Below are positions 45,341 to 56,932 of a DNA stretch of 64,000 bases, in pieces (within the stretch, counting starts at the first letter, position 1; the number at the start of each line of letters is the position of its first letter). This DNA is from Setoptus koraiensis. Taxonomy: Eukaryota > Arthropoda. Position numbers and translations under genes: made by a program. The notes below the pieces were generated by a model. It was given only the letters and a program-made list of their open reading frames with translations. It was not told the origin of the DNA and searched no databases. The stretch covers positions 24,056,001 to 24,120,000 of the forward strand of contig CM106585.1 of NCBI GenBank assembly GCA_048013815.1, read 5' to 3'.

Positions 45341-47742
45341 AGTTAGTTCAATAATGCCGTTACAGGGGCCACTCTCACAGGGCTAACTGTGGCACGTTAA
45401 TTCACTATTGAACGACAACTTTTGTCGCTGACACTTCAATATGTCCCCTCGCTCTATCGCAATCTATTAATAGATGCAATAAATGCGATAGACGCCTCAC
45501 ACTCGATATAAGCCACACGTGCAATCGATGCGATAGATGCGCCCCATTTATTGCATTAATGTTCACATTTGAGCTTTCCATTTCTCAAGAACAGGTGACA
45601 GAACTACTATTGATGCTGCCGTTGGTGGCGCTGCTGATGCTGCTGGCCACAGTTGGCCACAGTTGGCCACTCACCTCAACTTCACTCGCTCGCCACCAGT
45701 TTGTGTCGACCTTGCTGGGCCTCACACAAATTCGCTATTCTCACACAAACTCGCTGTTGGAATCATCATTGGCCGGCATAGAGGCCAGCAGACTCGTCTG
45801 AGTTCTATTTGATGGATTCTTGCACACTTTTTGACTTTCGCACTCGGGCGCTTCGTTGCAAGGCTGCCAATTGCACTTGCACCACGCGCAAGGACGGGGC
45901 CCCCTTTTGGCAGCATGTAAACTAATGCAAGCGACGTCGCGTCATTGACAACGTTTCTCGCCCATCCATCTCGCAACTTGGCGCAATTTTGGCACAATTT
46001 TGCTCTCACCATTCGGCCTGGTGCCGTTTTTTGTTCATTTTGGCCATTTCAAGCCAGCCTGTCATTTCTGTGTATCTATTTATTCACACAGAAGTGAGCG
46101 GCTAGATTTAGCCGCAGTTTCAAGCTAATATCTCTTTTTGGGTATTACCACTTTTTGGGGCACCACTGTTAACATTGCACAGTTAGCACTGGTGGTAACT
46201 GTGCATCTGTTATTGGTTATTGGTTGTTGTTTGTTGTTGTTGTTCTACAACCACAATTTTGTGTCCAATGGCAAGTGACGCTGTCGAGATGGTTGCACAT
46301 GTCGCTTGCTGCGTTATTTTCTCAATTTCTCTATTTCTCAATTTTGGTGGCTCAGGCAACCAATGGGTGGATAAAACTGGGCACAAAACTCAAAATGCAC
46401 TCCACACCAAATGGCGACATTGCGACAACATTGAACTAATGACAACAGGGATAACAAAATCGACACACTTGCCTGGAGTCATTTTGGCATGCTTAAAGAT
46501 GCTCATCATTGCTAACACGTCAGTTGAAATCGCCTTATTTTTATCCGCTTTTATCCGGGCTGGGGATAAAAGTGTGCCTGTGCGGCCACCTCGCCCCCAT
46601 GGCCAGAGGCAAAGTCGGACAGTGCGGCCAACATTTTCAGCATTCAGAAATTGATAGTGCTGATAGTGTGCCTTATGGGCTTACGGTTGGTATTGGTATG
46701 GCACACATTGGGACAGTGTTATGTAACAGTGCAACAACAAAACCGTTAGTGTCGTGCAACTGTTAACTGTCCATCGAGCTACGCAAGTGACTATAAAAAT
46801 AATAAAATTGACAGTAGTTGCATGTGTACGTGTGCGACAAGTGGCTACTAGTGGCCAGTACGTGTACATGAATTATGACTAGTAATGCTATAAGTAATGG
46901 TAGCACTAATATCAGTTTTAGTAGTAGCAGCAACGACCGGTAGTTGCACATAGGACAACAACGACAACAGAGTATAGTCAATATTTTAGTGTTGTTATAT
47001 AGATTGTGATAACGACACTGGTCATAAGGTGCCAATACCTTGTACGACAACTGCTAATAGTTGCTAATTCGTTGGCAGTTACGCAACTCACAACTACAAT
47101 ACATAACAGTATGCTAATAGCAGCAAACAATAACAACAGATAATCGTCGCTAATTTATTGATATGACGCTATCATATTGATTTGTTGTCGTTGGCATTGT
47201 TGTTGCTCGTATAGCGAGTATAACAAGTATGGCAAGTATAGCAAGCATAGGAAGTGAGCGGCTTTGCTGTAATGATGACACTTCGTTGGTTGCACGCGAC
47301 AAGTAAGTTTGTGCACAAAGGATTGGCATTGTCATTTTAGTTAAGCCGCTCTCATTAACAAACTGGGGCTCGTTAGAGCCGCTAGTATTTTGTGTGCTCC
47401 ATTGGATTGTGTGCCGGCACAACCGCTATTGGTCATCATTTAGGTTTAGCCTCAATTGCAGCCTCAATTGCAGCCGCAATGTTAGCTGCACCGTTAGCTA
47501 CAGTGTCTACTGCAACAACAATCTGAGGCCAACAATAATCAATTTGTTCAGTATCAACAACAACGACAACAGCGGCCCACGCACAATGTAGCCTCAATTG
47601 GTCAGTGCTTGCTCACTGTCCATTTATCCGTGTAACACACACACACACACACGAGATATTTTATTATCATACTGTCGACATAAGGCGACGTGCGGCGACG
47701 TGAGGCCAACAAGAGCACATCTGTTTGCTGTTGTGGGCCCAC

Positions 47743-47800
47743 GAGCACAAGAACGAGCACAAGAACGAGCACAAGAACGAGCACAAGAATGGGCCCAAGA
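47743..47800. repeat. 12 bp tandem repeat (GAGCACAAGAAC)
   Basis: Four to five copies of GAGCACAAGAAC, bounded on both sides by GGGCCC. There are no spacers, so it is not a CRISPR array. Confidence 0.85.
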
Positions 47801-48524
47801 ACGGGCACAGTGAGCAAGCAAACAGAACAAGATGACATGAGTTGTGTCGTGCCATCTTGGCTGCTCAGTTGGGCGGCCCAACTTAGGCCGCCTAACTGAG
47901 CCATCTAACAATAAGGGCTGTAGGGGAGCAGCCAAGCGACAGTTGCCGTTATTTGTGGTTGTTATGTTGTGCTCATCATACCCAAATTGTGTCTCTGTCT
48001 TTGCAAGTCTGTCCATCGATGGCCGTTGTGTCGCATAAGGCGCATAGAAGCTCTAATGATATGATGACCATCAATGCCAATACCTAATTGTGGTATCAGA
48101 TGATTCATTTCACTTTACACACGATACAAACAATAAGCAGCATTGTTACGCCATCTATATACACACAACATGTATATGTATGGCCAGTGTAATGGGCATA
48201 TAGATGTTATATGTGGCCCTGCCAATAGATGCATAGATTGCATTGGCTTGGCAACATGACTTGAAATTATAGTCGAGGCCACACATTGTAGAATATTATA
48301 TAATATATTTGCTGTAATGGTATATAACAGGGATTGAGCTATCTATTTAGTGTTATTGGTAATGTGCTTGGTAACACAACAACAGACAGCCAGATAAGTG
48401 TGACAATGGGCACAGATGGGCATCAATTTATTATGGGCACACAAACAAAATTGATTGTGGGCCCCACAAAGCGCACATAAACTTGCTCACTTGTGCAGTG
48501 AGAGATGCGACTCTTATCTGGCTC

Positions 48525-48563
48525 TCGCTGTCGTGACTCACAGCTTGTGAGTCACGACAGCGA
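48525..48563. repeat. Perfect 18 bp inverted repeat, 3 nt loop
   Basis: TCGCTGTCGTGACTCACA, then GCT, then the exact inverse TGTGAGTCACGACAGCGA. The arms contain TGACTCA, the AP-1 site, at 48534-48540 and its inverse 48548-48554. It is immediately followed by a (TTG/CTG)n tract at about 48580-48660. Confidence 0.85.
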
Positions 48564-48601
48564 CTGACCAGTCAGCTTGATGTTGTTGTTGTTGCTGTTG
48601 T

Positions 48602-48633
<32 letters not shown>

Positions 48634-48834
48634 TTGTTGTTGCCGTTGTTGATGTTGTTGATGGCCCACGAAGCAACAGAAGCACGCTTCAAATTAACCA
48701 ATGCGCTGCCATCGCTTGCCCATATCAGTTTGGTATCGGGCCAGTGGCAAGTTGCAACTTGGCCCGTGGCATCGCCAAGCTACCAACGGTGTGCGCTCGT
48801 GCCATTCGAACCGTGCGCATTATTCGAACCGTCC

Positions 48835-48880
48835 GAATGGTTCGAGTGGTTCGAATGGTTCGAATGGTTCGAATGATTCG
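48835..48880. repeat. 9 bp tandem repeat (TTCGAATGG)
   Basis: About five copies of TTCGAATGG, each holding the palindrome TTCGAA. Isolated TTCGAA copies occur just before and after (48805-48905). Confidence 0.85.
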
Positions 48881-49510
48881 AGCAATTGGAACAATTCGCA
48901 CGCTTCGAAACGGATGGCCCAGTCTGAACGCTGCCCACTAAAGGCACCGCGCCAAAGGGCGAAGGCCGAGTGACGAGTGGCCCGTGGTGAGCATTAACGA
49001 TGATGACAACAAGTGAGGTGCTGCCAAGTGAGCCCATTGTGGTGGCCCTCACTTGGCACAGCTCACTTCTGACTGTGCGTGTGTGTGCGTGTGCGCGTGT
49101 CACACCAATATAACTGTTGGTGGGCCAAATAATAGAGGGGGCACACACACAAAAAAGGATTGAAATCATTGCCTCTAGCGGCCACTGTGGGCACAACTCT
49201 CAACAACAACAGCAGCAGCAACAACAACACGCACACAATGATCGAGGGCTATCAATTACCAAGTACAAGAGTTCTCAGTTGGGACCCCTCTTATCATTGC
49301 TTGCTGGCTGGCTGGCTGGTTCTTTTGTGGCGCGCCCCAATGGCCCATTAGCTCTGTTGTTTGTGTGTTGGCTTGAGTAGAGTTGACTTGACTTGACTTT
49401 AGCCCACTCATTTCCAGCCAGCCAACAGTGCAACTCGAGTCGCCTCTTTTTTACATGCAGCTTACGTAACATTAACTACAGATGTTGTGCACAGTGCAAC
49501 GCACAAATCC

Positions 49511-49537
49511 AGATGAGATGAGATGAGATGAGATGAG
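49511..49537. repeat. 5 bp tandem repeat (GATGA)
   Basis: Five consecutive copies of the pentamer, perfect. Confidence 0.85.
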
Positions 49538-49785
49538 GTCGTGTTAACAACACAACCGTATACTGAGCCACGCTTCTACCGGAACTGTGCGCTTTTGTTG
49601 CGCTGCGCTCCCTCAAACTAGGCACACAGTCTCAACTGGCAAACACACGTATGCCACCATAAAGTCCCGTTAACTTGCAGCACACGCACCGCGGACACGC
49701 GGAAGCACGGACACAGCGGTCATAAGAGACGTGCCAGCACGGGCGTGCTCTGTCGCCAGTGGCCGGTCACACACTCGCCATCGAC

Positions 49786-49912
49786 CGGCCAGACTGACTG
49801 GCCAGCCCGACTGACCATCCAGACTGACCATTCAGACTGACCATTCAGAATGACCAGCCAGACTGACCAGCCCGAGCGGCCAGCCCGAGTGACCAGCTCG
49901 AGTGACCAACGG
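49786..49912. repeat. Degenerate 13-14 bp repeat (GACTGACCAGCCC-like)
   Basis: Eight to nine imperfect copies of a unit GACTGACCANCC. It gives repeating Trp/Ser-Gly-Gln frames on the minus strand and Thr-Ser-Gln frames on plus, which mimic coding sequence. Confidence 0.7.
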
Positions 49913-50413
49913 CCAGTCACTGGTGGCTGGCGAGCGAGCTTTTTAATTAAAACTCGTCGGCCACACGAGGCCGATCGGCACAATTGGGTGCCTGTGACAG
50001 TTGCAAGTGGCGACTGGCGACTGGCGACTGGCAATCAGATAAACATCGACCAGTCACTATCAGCTGATGGGTGCCAGCTTGCAACGAGACAAGTTTGGAG
50101 TGGATGATGCGGCCAAACGAGCCAGCGAGCAAGATGCAAAGTTGGCCCAAAGTGGCCACTCACTCCTATGTATCGATCATTGTTTTTGCTGGCCAAATTG
50201 GGCCCACTCAACAGTGAGCTGGCCAATTTGCTGGCTGCTTGTCAATGCTAATACAAACAGAGCGAACAGAGAAAAACAAACAAGCCGAAAGCGACAAGCG
50301 AATAAAGCGCCTAATTTAATTTTTGAGACCTCTCCTCTGGGCCCCGCTCTCACGGGCGCCCACTACAAGCTCAATTTTAGCGTCGCCATTTTTGTTTTAT
50401 TCTCGTTTCATTC

Positions 50414-50452
50414 TCATCTGGCCTCATCTGGCCTCATCTGGCCTCATCTGGC
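50414..50452. repeat. 10 bp tandem repeat (TCATCTGGCC)
   Basis: Four nearly perfect copies. Confidence 0.85.
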
Positions 50453-52651
50453 GGTTCGATTGGGGCCGCCTACACTCAATTTGGCCGAGTCAAGTATGAT
50501 TAATTCCCGGCGCAACTTGTGAGTGACACGCTCACATGTGTTAGCGGCCAGTAGCTGGCCCAGCAATAACCAAACCAATTGGCCGGTCTGGTAATTCTTG
50601 ACTTTTGCTCGAGGCTCTTCTCTGGCGCGGCACCGGCGCATATTCTTTCCGTGGCTTTGGGCCGGCGTGCTTGTGCGCTGTGCCTCAGTGTCTTGGCTAG
50701 GTGATAACGACAAGCGACTCTGGCCAGAAGCTGGCAGATAATATTTTTCTCGGCTAGCCTGACACAAGTCGGTGTGGTCACTGGTCTCAACTGTGGTGCC
50801 ATGGCCATACCAAGCTGGCCGAAGAGAGCAAGACAAGTGTAATAGGGTTATCGCCAACTTTAACTCACCTCTCGCTCACTCACTGCAAAACAATTTCGCC
50901 CCTTTGCACAGCACCAACCAGCAAGGGGCCCATTTTACACAAGCGGCAAGCTTATCGCCGTGCCAGTTGTGTTACGATGCCAACCAGCCAGCACAAAACT
51001 GGGCGAGCTGTTGAAGGAGATGAGCATCACAAATACACGACAGCCAAGGGGAGAGGCCACAAAAAGTAGATAGAGGCCGAATATAATGAGATGATGTTAA
51101 AGTTATTGCAGCTCGCCGCTGGAATAAGCTCTCGTACGGCAAGAGGCAATGAGTTTGTGTTTGCAAGATAACATCGCCCCGTTGAAATGTTACTTTTGGG
51201 GCCCCTCTCGTCTTTATTTATAACAACCATAACTGCTGCTGCTGCCGGCGCTGATGAAAGAGATAGTTTGGCGCAAAGTTAGTGGTTGACGCTCGGCGGT
51301 TTACTAGTTTCATTTCTCGCTAGCGCACCGACGCACCGAATACAGTTAGTGTGTCTTGTCGCCGCTATTACGCGGCTGCCGTTGTTATTGTTGTTGTTGC
51401 TGCTGCTGTTGCTGTTGTTGTTGTTGGTGGCGGTGGTGGTAGTGGTAGTGAATCACACACGCACACCCAGAAGAAGCTTTTATCTTTTGGCTCGTTCTTT
51501 CTCTCGTTTTTTCGGGGCAACCCGCAAAGATGGGGGCGCCGTTATATGACGAGCACAGTAGGTCGGCACCGACTTTACTGCGGTATACAGACGCACTGTC
51601 TGGTTGCTGTTGTTGTGCACTATGAACAACAACAGCGACAACAACAACAGCGACAACAACAACAACAAGCTAACGGCAATTCTCATTCATCGCCCATTGA
51701 TAGTAACTAGAAACAGATAAGATTGTATAAACGGCCGACGTTAACTCATCACGATGCGACTTTTCTGTTTCTTTTTTAGGGGGCGCCCGTTCTCGCATAA
51801 GTTTCGTTCGTGACAAGACGTTCTCATGGCCAACAAACAAGAAGCGGCACACAAGAATGACAATGGCAATGATGCAGTGCACTAGCACCACCACCAGCAC
51901 CCATAACCATTCTCGTTATTCTGCCGGGTACGTGTAACAATGGCAAAGCATAATAGTGTGCGCAAATAGAGTAACGGACACAAGTGGTTGCGAAGGTTCC
52001 TCTCTTTTAAATCATGCAACTCACAACAATGTCTACCTAGTGGCGCAGTGATCGTTCATCCCTCCAAGTATTTCGCTCGCCCACTCACTCGCTTATTCGT
52101 GGTCGTTGTTGTTGTTGTTGTCGCTGCTGCATCTCGGTTGTTGCTGATGGAGCAAAACGATGAGTAGTTTGGACGAGGGCCGAAATCTCTCTCTCTCTGC
52201 TCGGCATGCGGCCATTCTAACGGTCGGCCAGTTTGTTGGCTCGCTGATACCATCACGATGGCGCCAGCTAAGCCACACGTCTCAACTGTCTAGCCGTTCG
52301 CCGTTCGCCAGTTTTGTGGTTGGCGAGCTGGCTGGCGGGTTCGTCAACATTAACGCTAAGCTCGAATATAAGTAGAATTATTTAGCAGTCACAGCGGCCT
52401 GGCCAAGTGGCAGTTGTAGCGCGCCGTAAACAACTGGTTTAGTCGTTACGCAACGCGTGAAACGCGCCTACAGCTCAAATCACATCTAACAGGCCACCAG
52501 CAATCTAACCAACAAATCTAGGTAATGGCGAGATGAAAGAAAGAGATAATATCAGCCACAGTATAGATTGTGTGCAACCAGCAACAGCTAATTAGATGGT
52601 AAGCCCGTCTCACTTGGCAGACATATTTTCATGTGTGTGAGCCATTTTTGC

Positions 52652-52745
52652 CACTCGTGCCAGCTCATGTTAACTCGTGCAAGCTCGTGCAAGCTCGTGC
52701 CACTCGTGCAAGCTCGTGCCAGCTCGCGCCAGCTCGTGCCAACTG
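52652..52745. repeat. 10 bp repeat (AGCTCGTGCM)
   Basis: About nine imperfect copies of (A/C)AGCTCGTGC, some shortened to CACTCGTGC. Confidence 0.75.
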
Positions 52746-53974
52746 TGCAAGGCACAATGGTCAGTTGGTGCGCTACTCGCTTGCTTATCATCGGGTTTAT
52801 GATTGTGTGAGTGTGGGCCCTTAATGATTATCTCTAGTGCAGTATAGAGCAAGTATTTTGTATTGCCCCCGCTCAGCTGATCATATTGTAAGACTGGTCA
52901 TCGTTTGGCGCTCAGTCGACACCTCGGCATCGCCACTATCGCAGCTACCTTGGCCGATCTAATGTCGTGTGCCAAGTCGTGCTCGCAGTGTTCAGGTCAC
53001 CAGGTTAATGCGACACCAATAGCAGCAACCCATAGTGGGCCGTGCCAAATGACCGATCGTCTATTTAGCAGTTACAAGTTGCGCGAGCGTGGCATGCGTT
53101 AAATCTAAATGGCAAGACCAGCTTGAACAGTGCGCCAGATTTACTTGACACTGTCGTGTTGTGATCGCAAAATGCGTTGTGTCATCATAACACAACAATG
53201 GTCATACCAGCAGCAATATAGAGGATATTTGGCGAGCTGTGTGAATGTGACTGCAGTCACGTCGCACCGTAATCTTGACTGGAGATCTGAACAAATCTCA
53301 AGATGGTAAGCTCCTTAAATTGACATCTCTCTGACACTGTCTTTGCCTAGTAATGCATTAATGCCATGAGAGTGCCAGCCGAAAAATCAATGTCGATCAG
53401 TCCCGAAACAGGTTATAGGCTGACCAGCTCGTGTTTGCCCGAACGGGCATCATGGATAATTGACTTGCCTCACATAAGCACTAATGTTTGCAGCAGCAGC
53501 AGCATTTTGTGTAAAATGGCAACGATAAAAGCTGACAATTGCAGCAAGTGTGAATACGGCTCACAGAAAAGCAAGCCTTTTTTCGTCTCTCATGGAGCGT
53601 TCGGGCTAGTCGTTATGATTGACATGTCAGATTGGCAGTTATCAGTTGTCATTGTACTCACCTGAATTGTGTGTGTGTGCGGATAAACTGGTGCATTGGC
53701 GAAATGGTGCAATGGCTAAATGGCGAACTGTCGGAACAAAAGGACGAAAAAGGGCAAACCTATTCGGCACATACGGCAGCTAGATCGTGTTCACCAAAAT
53801 CACACGCTCTCGATAGATCGCTCATGAGGCCCCCGCTCACAAGATGCGTCCTCAGCAGCTCGCCAAAAAGACAAGGAGAATTCTGAGAAGCTCGCCAAAC
53901 TCAATTTGAACCTCTGTCGCCGAATTATATGCCAACTAATGTATTGTTTTCGCTGCTAAACTGGCCGATCACAA

Positions 53975-56932
53975 CTATCTTCTATTGTTGTTGTTGCTGT
54001 TGTTGTTGTTGTGGCCAGCGCTGCTGTTGCCAGATTTATTGGTGCCAACAGCACGGGTTGTGGTGCTGGTGGTGTTGTTGTCGTGGCCAACAATATTTTG
54101 TTGTCTGTTGTATTGTTTATTATGATCACCACTGGAACAAGAAGAATGTTTAGACTGGTGCTGCTGCTGCTGCTGTGAGTTGGCTGCTGTTGTTGGTGTC
54201 GGTGGTGCTGCTGTTGCTTGAAAGTCATTAATATAATAATTACCATCGTTGAAGGCGCCCTTATTTGTAGTTTGACTATTGTCTGGCGAGCACATTGGGG
54301 CAAGTTCGTAATTTATTTTGCTATTCTGTTGTAAGCCGCTTGCCGCTGTATTATCCATCATTCTCCCATCGTATCCTTTCATTCCGTTGAAATGGTTGTT
54401 TGGCCCCGTTTGCTTCATGTTGGTTAGCTGTTGTTGTTGTTGCTGTTGTTGTTGTTGCTGCTGTTGTTGTTGATCGTCGTGGTAAATGTGCGAATGATGG
54501 TGATTCTTTTGCTCTACTGGCATTGCATCACAATAAGTGTTGATTGGTATTACATTACACGAGGGTCTCCTGTGATGACCGTGATTTTTCGCCTCATTGT
54601 ATTGCATCTCTGACGAACGAATCCTCTGTGTCTGATCGCCTGTCTCGTGGCCACCAATATTATTATTATTATTACCAGTATTGCTATTATTATAACCGTT
54701 GTTGTTGTTGTTGCTGCTGTTTTGGCTTGCTGTGTCGTCTAGAAAATGTTGACCACCTATCATCTTTTGTAACATGGAACGATCAATTGAATGTCTATGC
54801 TGGCACTGTGCCTGATTTGGCACCGGTAATGATTGTAAAAATTGCTCCTGTTTTGTTCTACTCAGATTATTATTAGACAAAACAAATTCTTTATAAATAT
54901 TACCTAAATTCGCTGTCAATATATTATCGATATTGCTACTAGATTTATGATGAATAATGTCGTTTTCCGTCATTAGGCCCGATCTATCACAAGCACTAGC
55001 ATCCAAATTATAACCAATGTTAGCATTAGCATAGGGCATAGTGTTTTGGAAATTGTTATAATCTAACATTTCAGTTGCTATATTCATATGTGAATGGCGT
55101 CGGGCATTGTTTCTATTTGAGGCATGATTGGCCTGTAAGAAACAACTCAATTGGTTATTTGCTAATTGTTGTTGTTGATGCCGGTGCCGATGAGGCTCAT
55201 GCTGATGTGACTGCTGTTGTGCATATTCCATATAAGATTGCTTTGTTGCATCATGCAAACTATCAACATAATTAGATAGTGAATTGTCCGTTTCTATAGT
55301 CACCGATGGCTTGCTGGAACGTTGCTGATTATCGTGCTTATTTGTGTTTGTTGATACTTGCTGATTCACTTTGCTAGAATTGTTAGAATTATAAGACGAT
55401 TTTCTCGAAACTTTCTCCATTTCATCTCTCATTTGCTGGCCAGTTTGGTTGGCGTTATTAGAATTGTTAGCGGCAACCATTCCACGCGGCGAACGACAAT
55501 CAGTAATTTGATCGTGCTGTTGGCGTTGTTCACTAGTTCGCCTACCATTACTATTATTATTGCTACTATAGTTACCTGTCTGATCTACATGTTCCTGTTG
55601 TGCAAGCTGCGATTGAGCATTCGACCCTCTATGACCATGTCTATCTTTGTGCACTAACGAAGAGGAGCCTTGATTCTGATTGCTGTTACAACTGCTGCTG
55701 TCATTATAATTAGGTTGCACCTGAGTGGCACAATTAGCATCAATTGCATCATCGATACTTTGAACTATCGCCATCTGATGGTGCAGTGAGGCCACCGAGT
55801 ATCGTTGCGTTTCACCTCTGGGCTTATTTCTTCTAATACTATCTCGCTGTTGTTGTTGCTGTTGTTGTTGTTGTTGTTGTTGTTGTTGCTGCTGCTGTTG
55901 CTGCTGATATTGATTGTGTAATTGGTCAATGTTCTGATTCGAAGTAGGATGTATTTTGGACACTTTCGCATTTGTCCAAGGAGCTGATGTCTTTCGATGG
56001 CTGGCTCTCTGTGCATCAGTTGTCATATTACAACCGTTGTTATTGTTGTTGCCCATGTCATTCATTCTATCTAGCATCATGGCTTGTTGTTGTTGCTGTT
56101 GCGTCATATTTATTTGGTTACCATGAATGGTGAATATAGGCGAATTTATTGATTTGCTTAATTTGTGTAAATTAGTTGCTTGATCAGCCTGATTGTTACT
56201 GGTCCTATTCGAATGTCTGAACTTGCCTGATGTCTTGTTGAATTGATTTTTGCTATTCGTTTTGGCATTGGCAATATCCAGATTGTCAGCAAATTGTTGA
56301 TGAGAACACTTGTGCTTTGTACTACTGTTAAACTGGTGTTGTCTTTTACTATTGCTCCTTGTTACATTGCAATGCTGTTTACTATTCACCTGTTTCTTGT
56401 TACTATTACTAATGTCATTTTGACTTTTCTTTCTCTGTTTCTTGGTGAAAGCATTTGATTCCTCGTTGTGATTAGTGTGCCCGTTACTCTTGAATTCGGC
56501 CTCATTATCTGGCTCATTATTACTCACAGTATTGTCGTCATTGTCGTTGTCGTCTTCATCGTTGTCCTCGTCCTCGGCCTCATCGTCGTCTTCGTCGTCG
56601 TCATCGTCGTCATCATCGTCATCATCATCGTCTTCGTCGTCGTCGTTGTCCTCATTTGGCGTACAATATCTTATCATTTTTCGTACTAATTTATTCAAAA
56701 AGTACATCATTATGGGCAACAGTAGTATGATAATAAAAGCCAAACTCATCCATTTTAAAACAAACAAGACGTGCTGTGGGTCCGAATTGCACGGCTCCTC
56801 CGGACAAGAGGCTGGATTTCCGGGCAGCTTACCCACTAGGCCCTTGGCTCCAACAAAACATTGTCTGAGGGCGATGTGTTGGGCAAAGAATGCAATAATA
56901 ATGCGCTTCAATGATGGATCGATCATGCTCAT
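53975..56932 (-). CDS. Single-pass membrane protein of unknown family, 985 residues, Gln/Asn/Ser-rich
   Basis: One uninterrupted frame from ATG 56932 to a stop at 53975. I do not recognise the family. The N-terminal 90 residues have normal composition and are the likely conserved part: a short hydrophobic stretch (residues 10-22), four Cys before or within CPEEPC, then a clear transmembrane helix at about 56-80 (VLFVLKWMSLAFIIILLLPI). Basic residues follow (KLVRKMIR), so the long tail is probably cytoplasmic. An almost pure Asp/Glu tract runs from 94 to 132. The rest is low-complexity, with polyGln runs up to about 18 and polyAsn. Embedded at intervals are basophilic phosphosite-like motifs (HRKTSAP, GRRTSEQ, SRKSSYN, ARRHSHM, HRRPSCN). 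It may be a receptor-like adaptor or junction protein; no function is assigned. It diverges from POC1 across about 1 kb. Confidence 0.7.
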   Translation of the reverse strand: MSMIDPSLKRIIIAFFAQHIALRQCFVGAKGLVGKLPGNPASCPEEPCNSDPQHVLFVLKWMSLAFIIILLLPIMMYFLNKLVRKMIRYCTPNEDNDDDEDDDDDDDDDDDDDEDDDEAEDEDNDEDDNDNDDNTVSNNEPDNEAEFKSNGHTNHNEESNAFTKKQRKKSQNDISNSNKKQVNSKQHCNVTRSNSKRQHQFNSSTKHKCSHQQFADNLDIANAKTNSKNQFNKTSGKFRHSNRTSNNQADQATNLHKLSKSINSPIFTIHGNQINMTQQQQQQAMMLDRMNDMGNNNNNGCNMTTDAQRASHRKTSAPWTNAKVSKIHPTSNQNIDQLHNQYQQQQQQQQQQQQQQQQQQQQRDSIRRNKPRGETQRYSVASLHHQMAIVQSIDDAIDANCATQVQPNYNDSSSCNSNQNQGSSSLVHKDRHGHRGSNAQSQLAQQEHVDQTGNYSSNNNSNGRRTSEQRQQHDQITDCRSPRGMVAANNSNNANQTGQQMRDEMEKVSRKSSYNSNNSSKVNQQVSTNTNKHDNQQRSSKPSVTIETDNSLSNYVDSLHDATKQSYMEYAQQQSHQHEPHRHRHQQQQLANNQLSCFLQANHASNRNNARRHSHMNIATEMLDYNNFQNTMPYANANIGYNLDASACDRSGLMTENDIIHHKSSSNIDNILTANLGNIYKEFVLSNNNLSRTKQEQFLQSLPVPNQAQCQHRHSIDRSMLQKMIGGQHFLDDTASQNSSNNNNNGYNNSNTGNNNNNIGGHETGDQTQRIRSSEMQYNEAKNHGHHRRPSCNVIPINTYCDAMPVEQKNHHHSHIYHDDQQQQQQQQQQQQQQQLTNMKQTGPNNHFNGMKGYDGRMMDNTAASGLQQNSKINYELAPMCSPDNSQTTNKGAFNDGNYYINDFQATAAPPTPTTAANSQQQQQHQSKHSSCSSGDHNKQYNRQQNIVGHDNNTTSTTTRAVGTNKSGNSSAGHNNNNSNNNNRR

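Larger units (their letters stand above)
41901..53974. other. Intergenic region, right part: repeat-rich, no supportable gene
   Basis: This 12 kb is visibly richer in G+C than the rhotekin intron and carries at least ten separate short tandem arrays (units 5-23 bp) plus several hairpins, listed individually where clear. Overlapping frames of 60-150 codons on both strands are compositional and share no family motifs. It lies between two genes that converge on it (TRMT2-like 3' end on the left, membrane-protein 3' end on the right), so no promoter is expected at its borders. Confidence 0.5.

Noticed and set aside
47743-47800. Regularly repeated 12-mers, considered as CRISPR-like
   Set aside because: Direct head-to-tail repeats without spacers in a eukaryotic sequence.
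48835-48880. Repeated GGTTCGAAT resembling the tRNA B box
   Set aside because: It is a 9 bp tandem repeat. No A box, acceptor stem or cloverleaf can be drawn around it.
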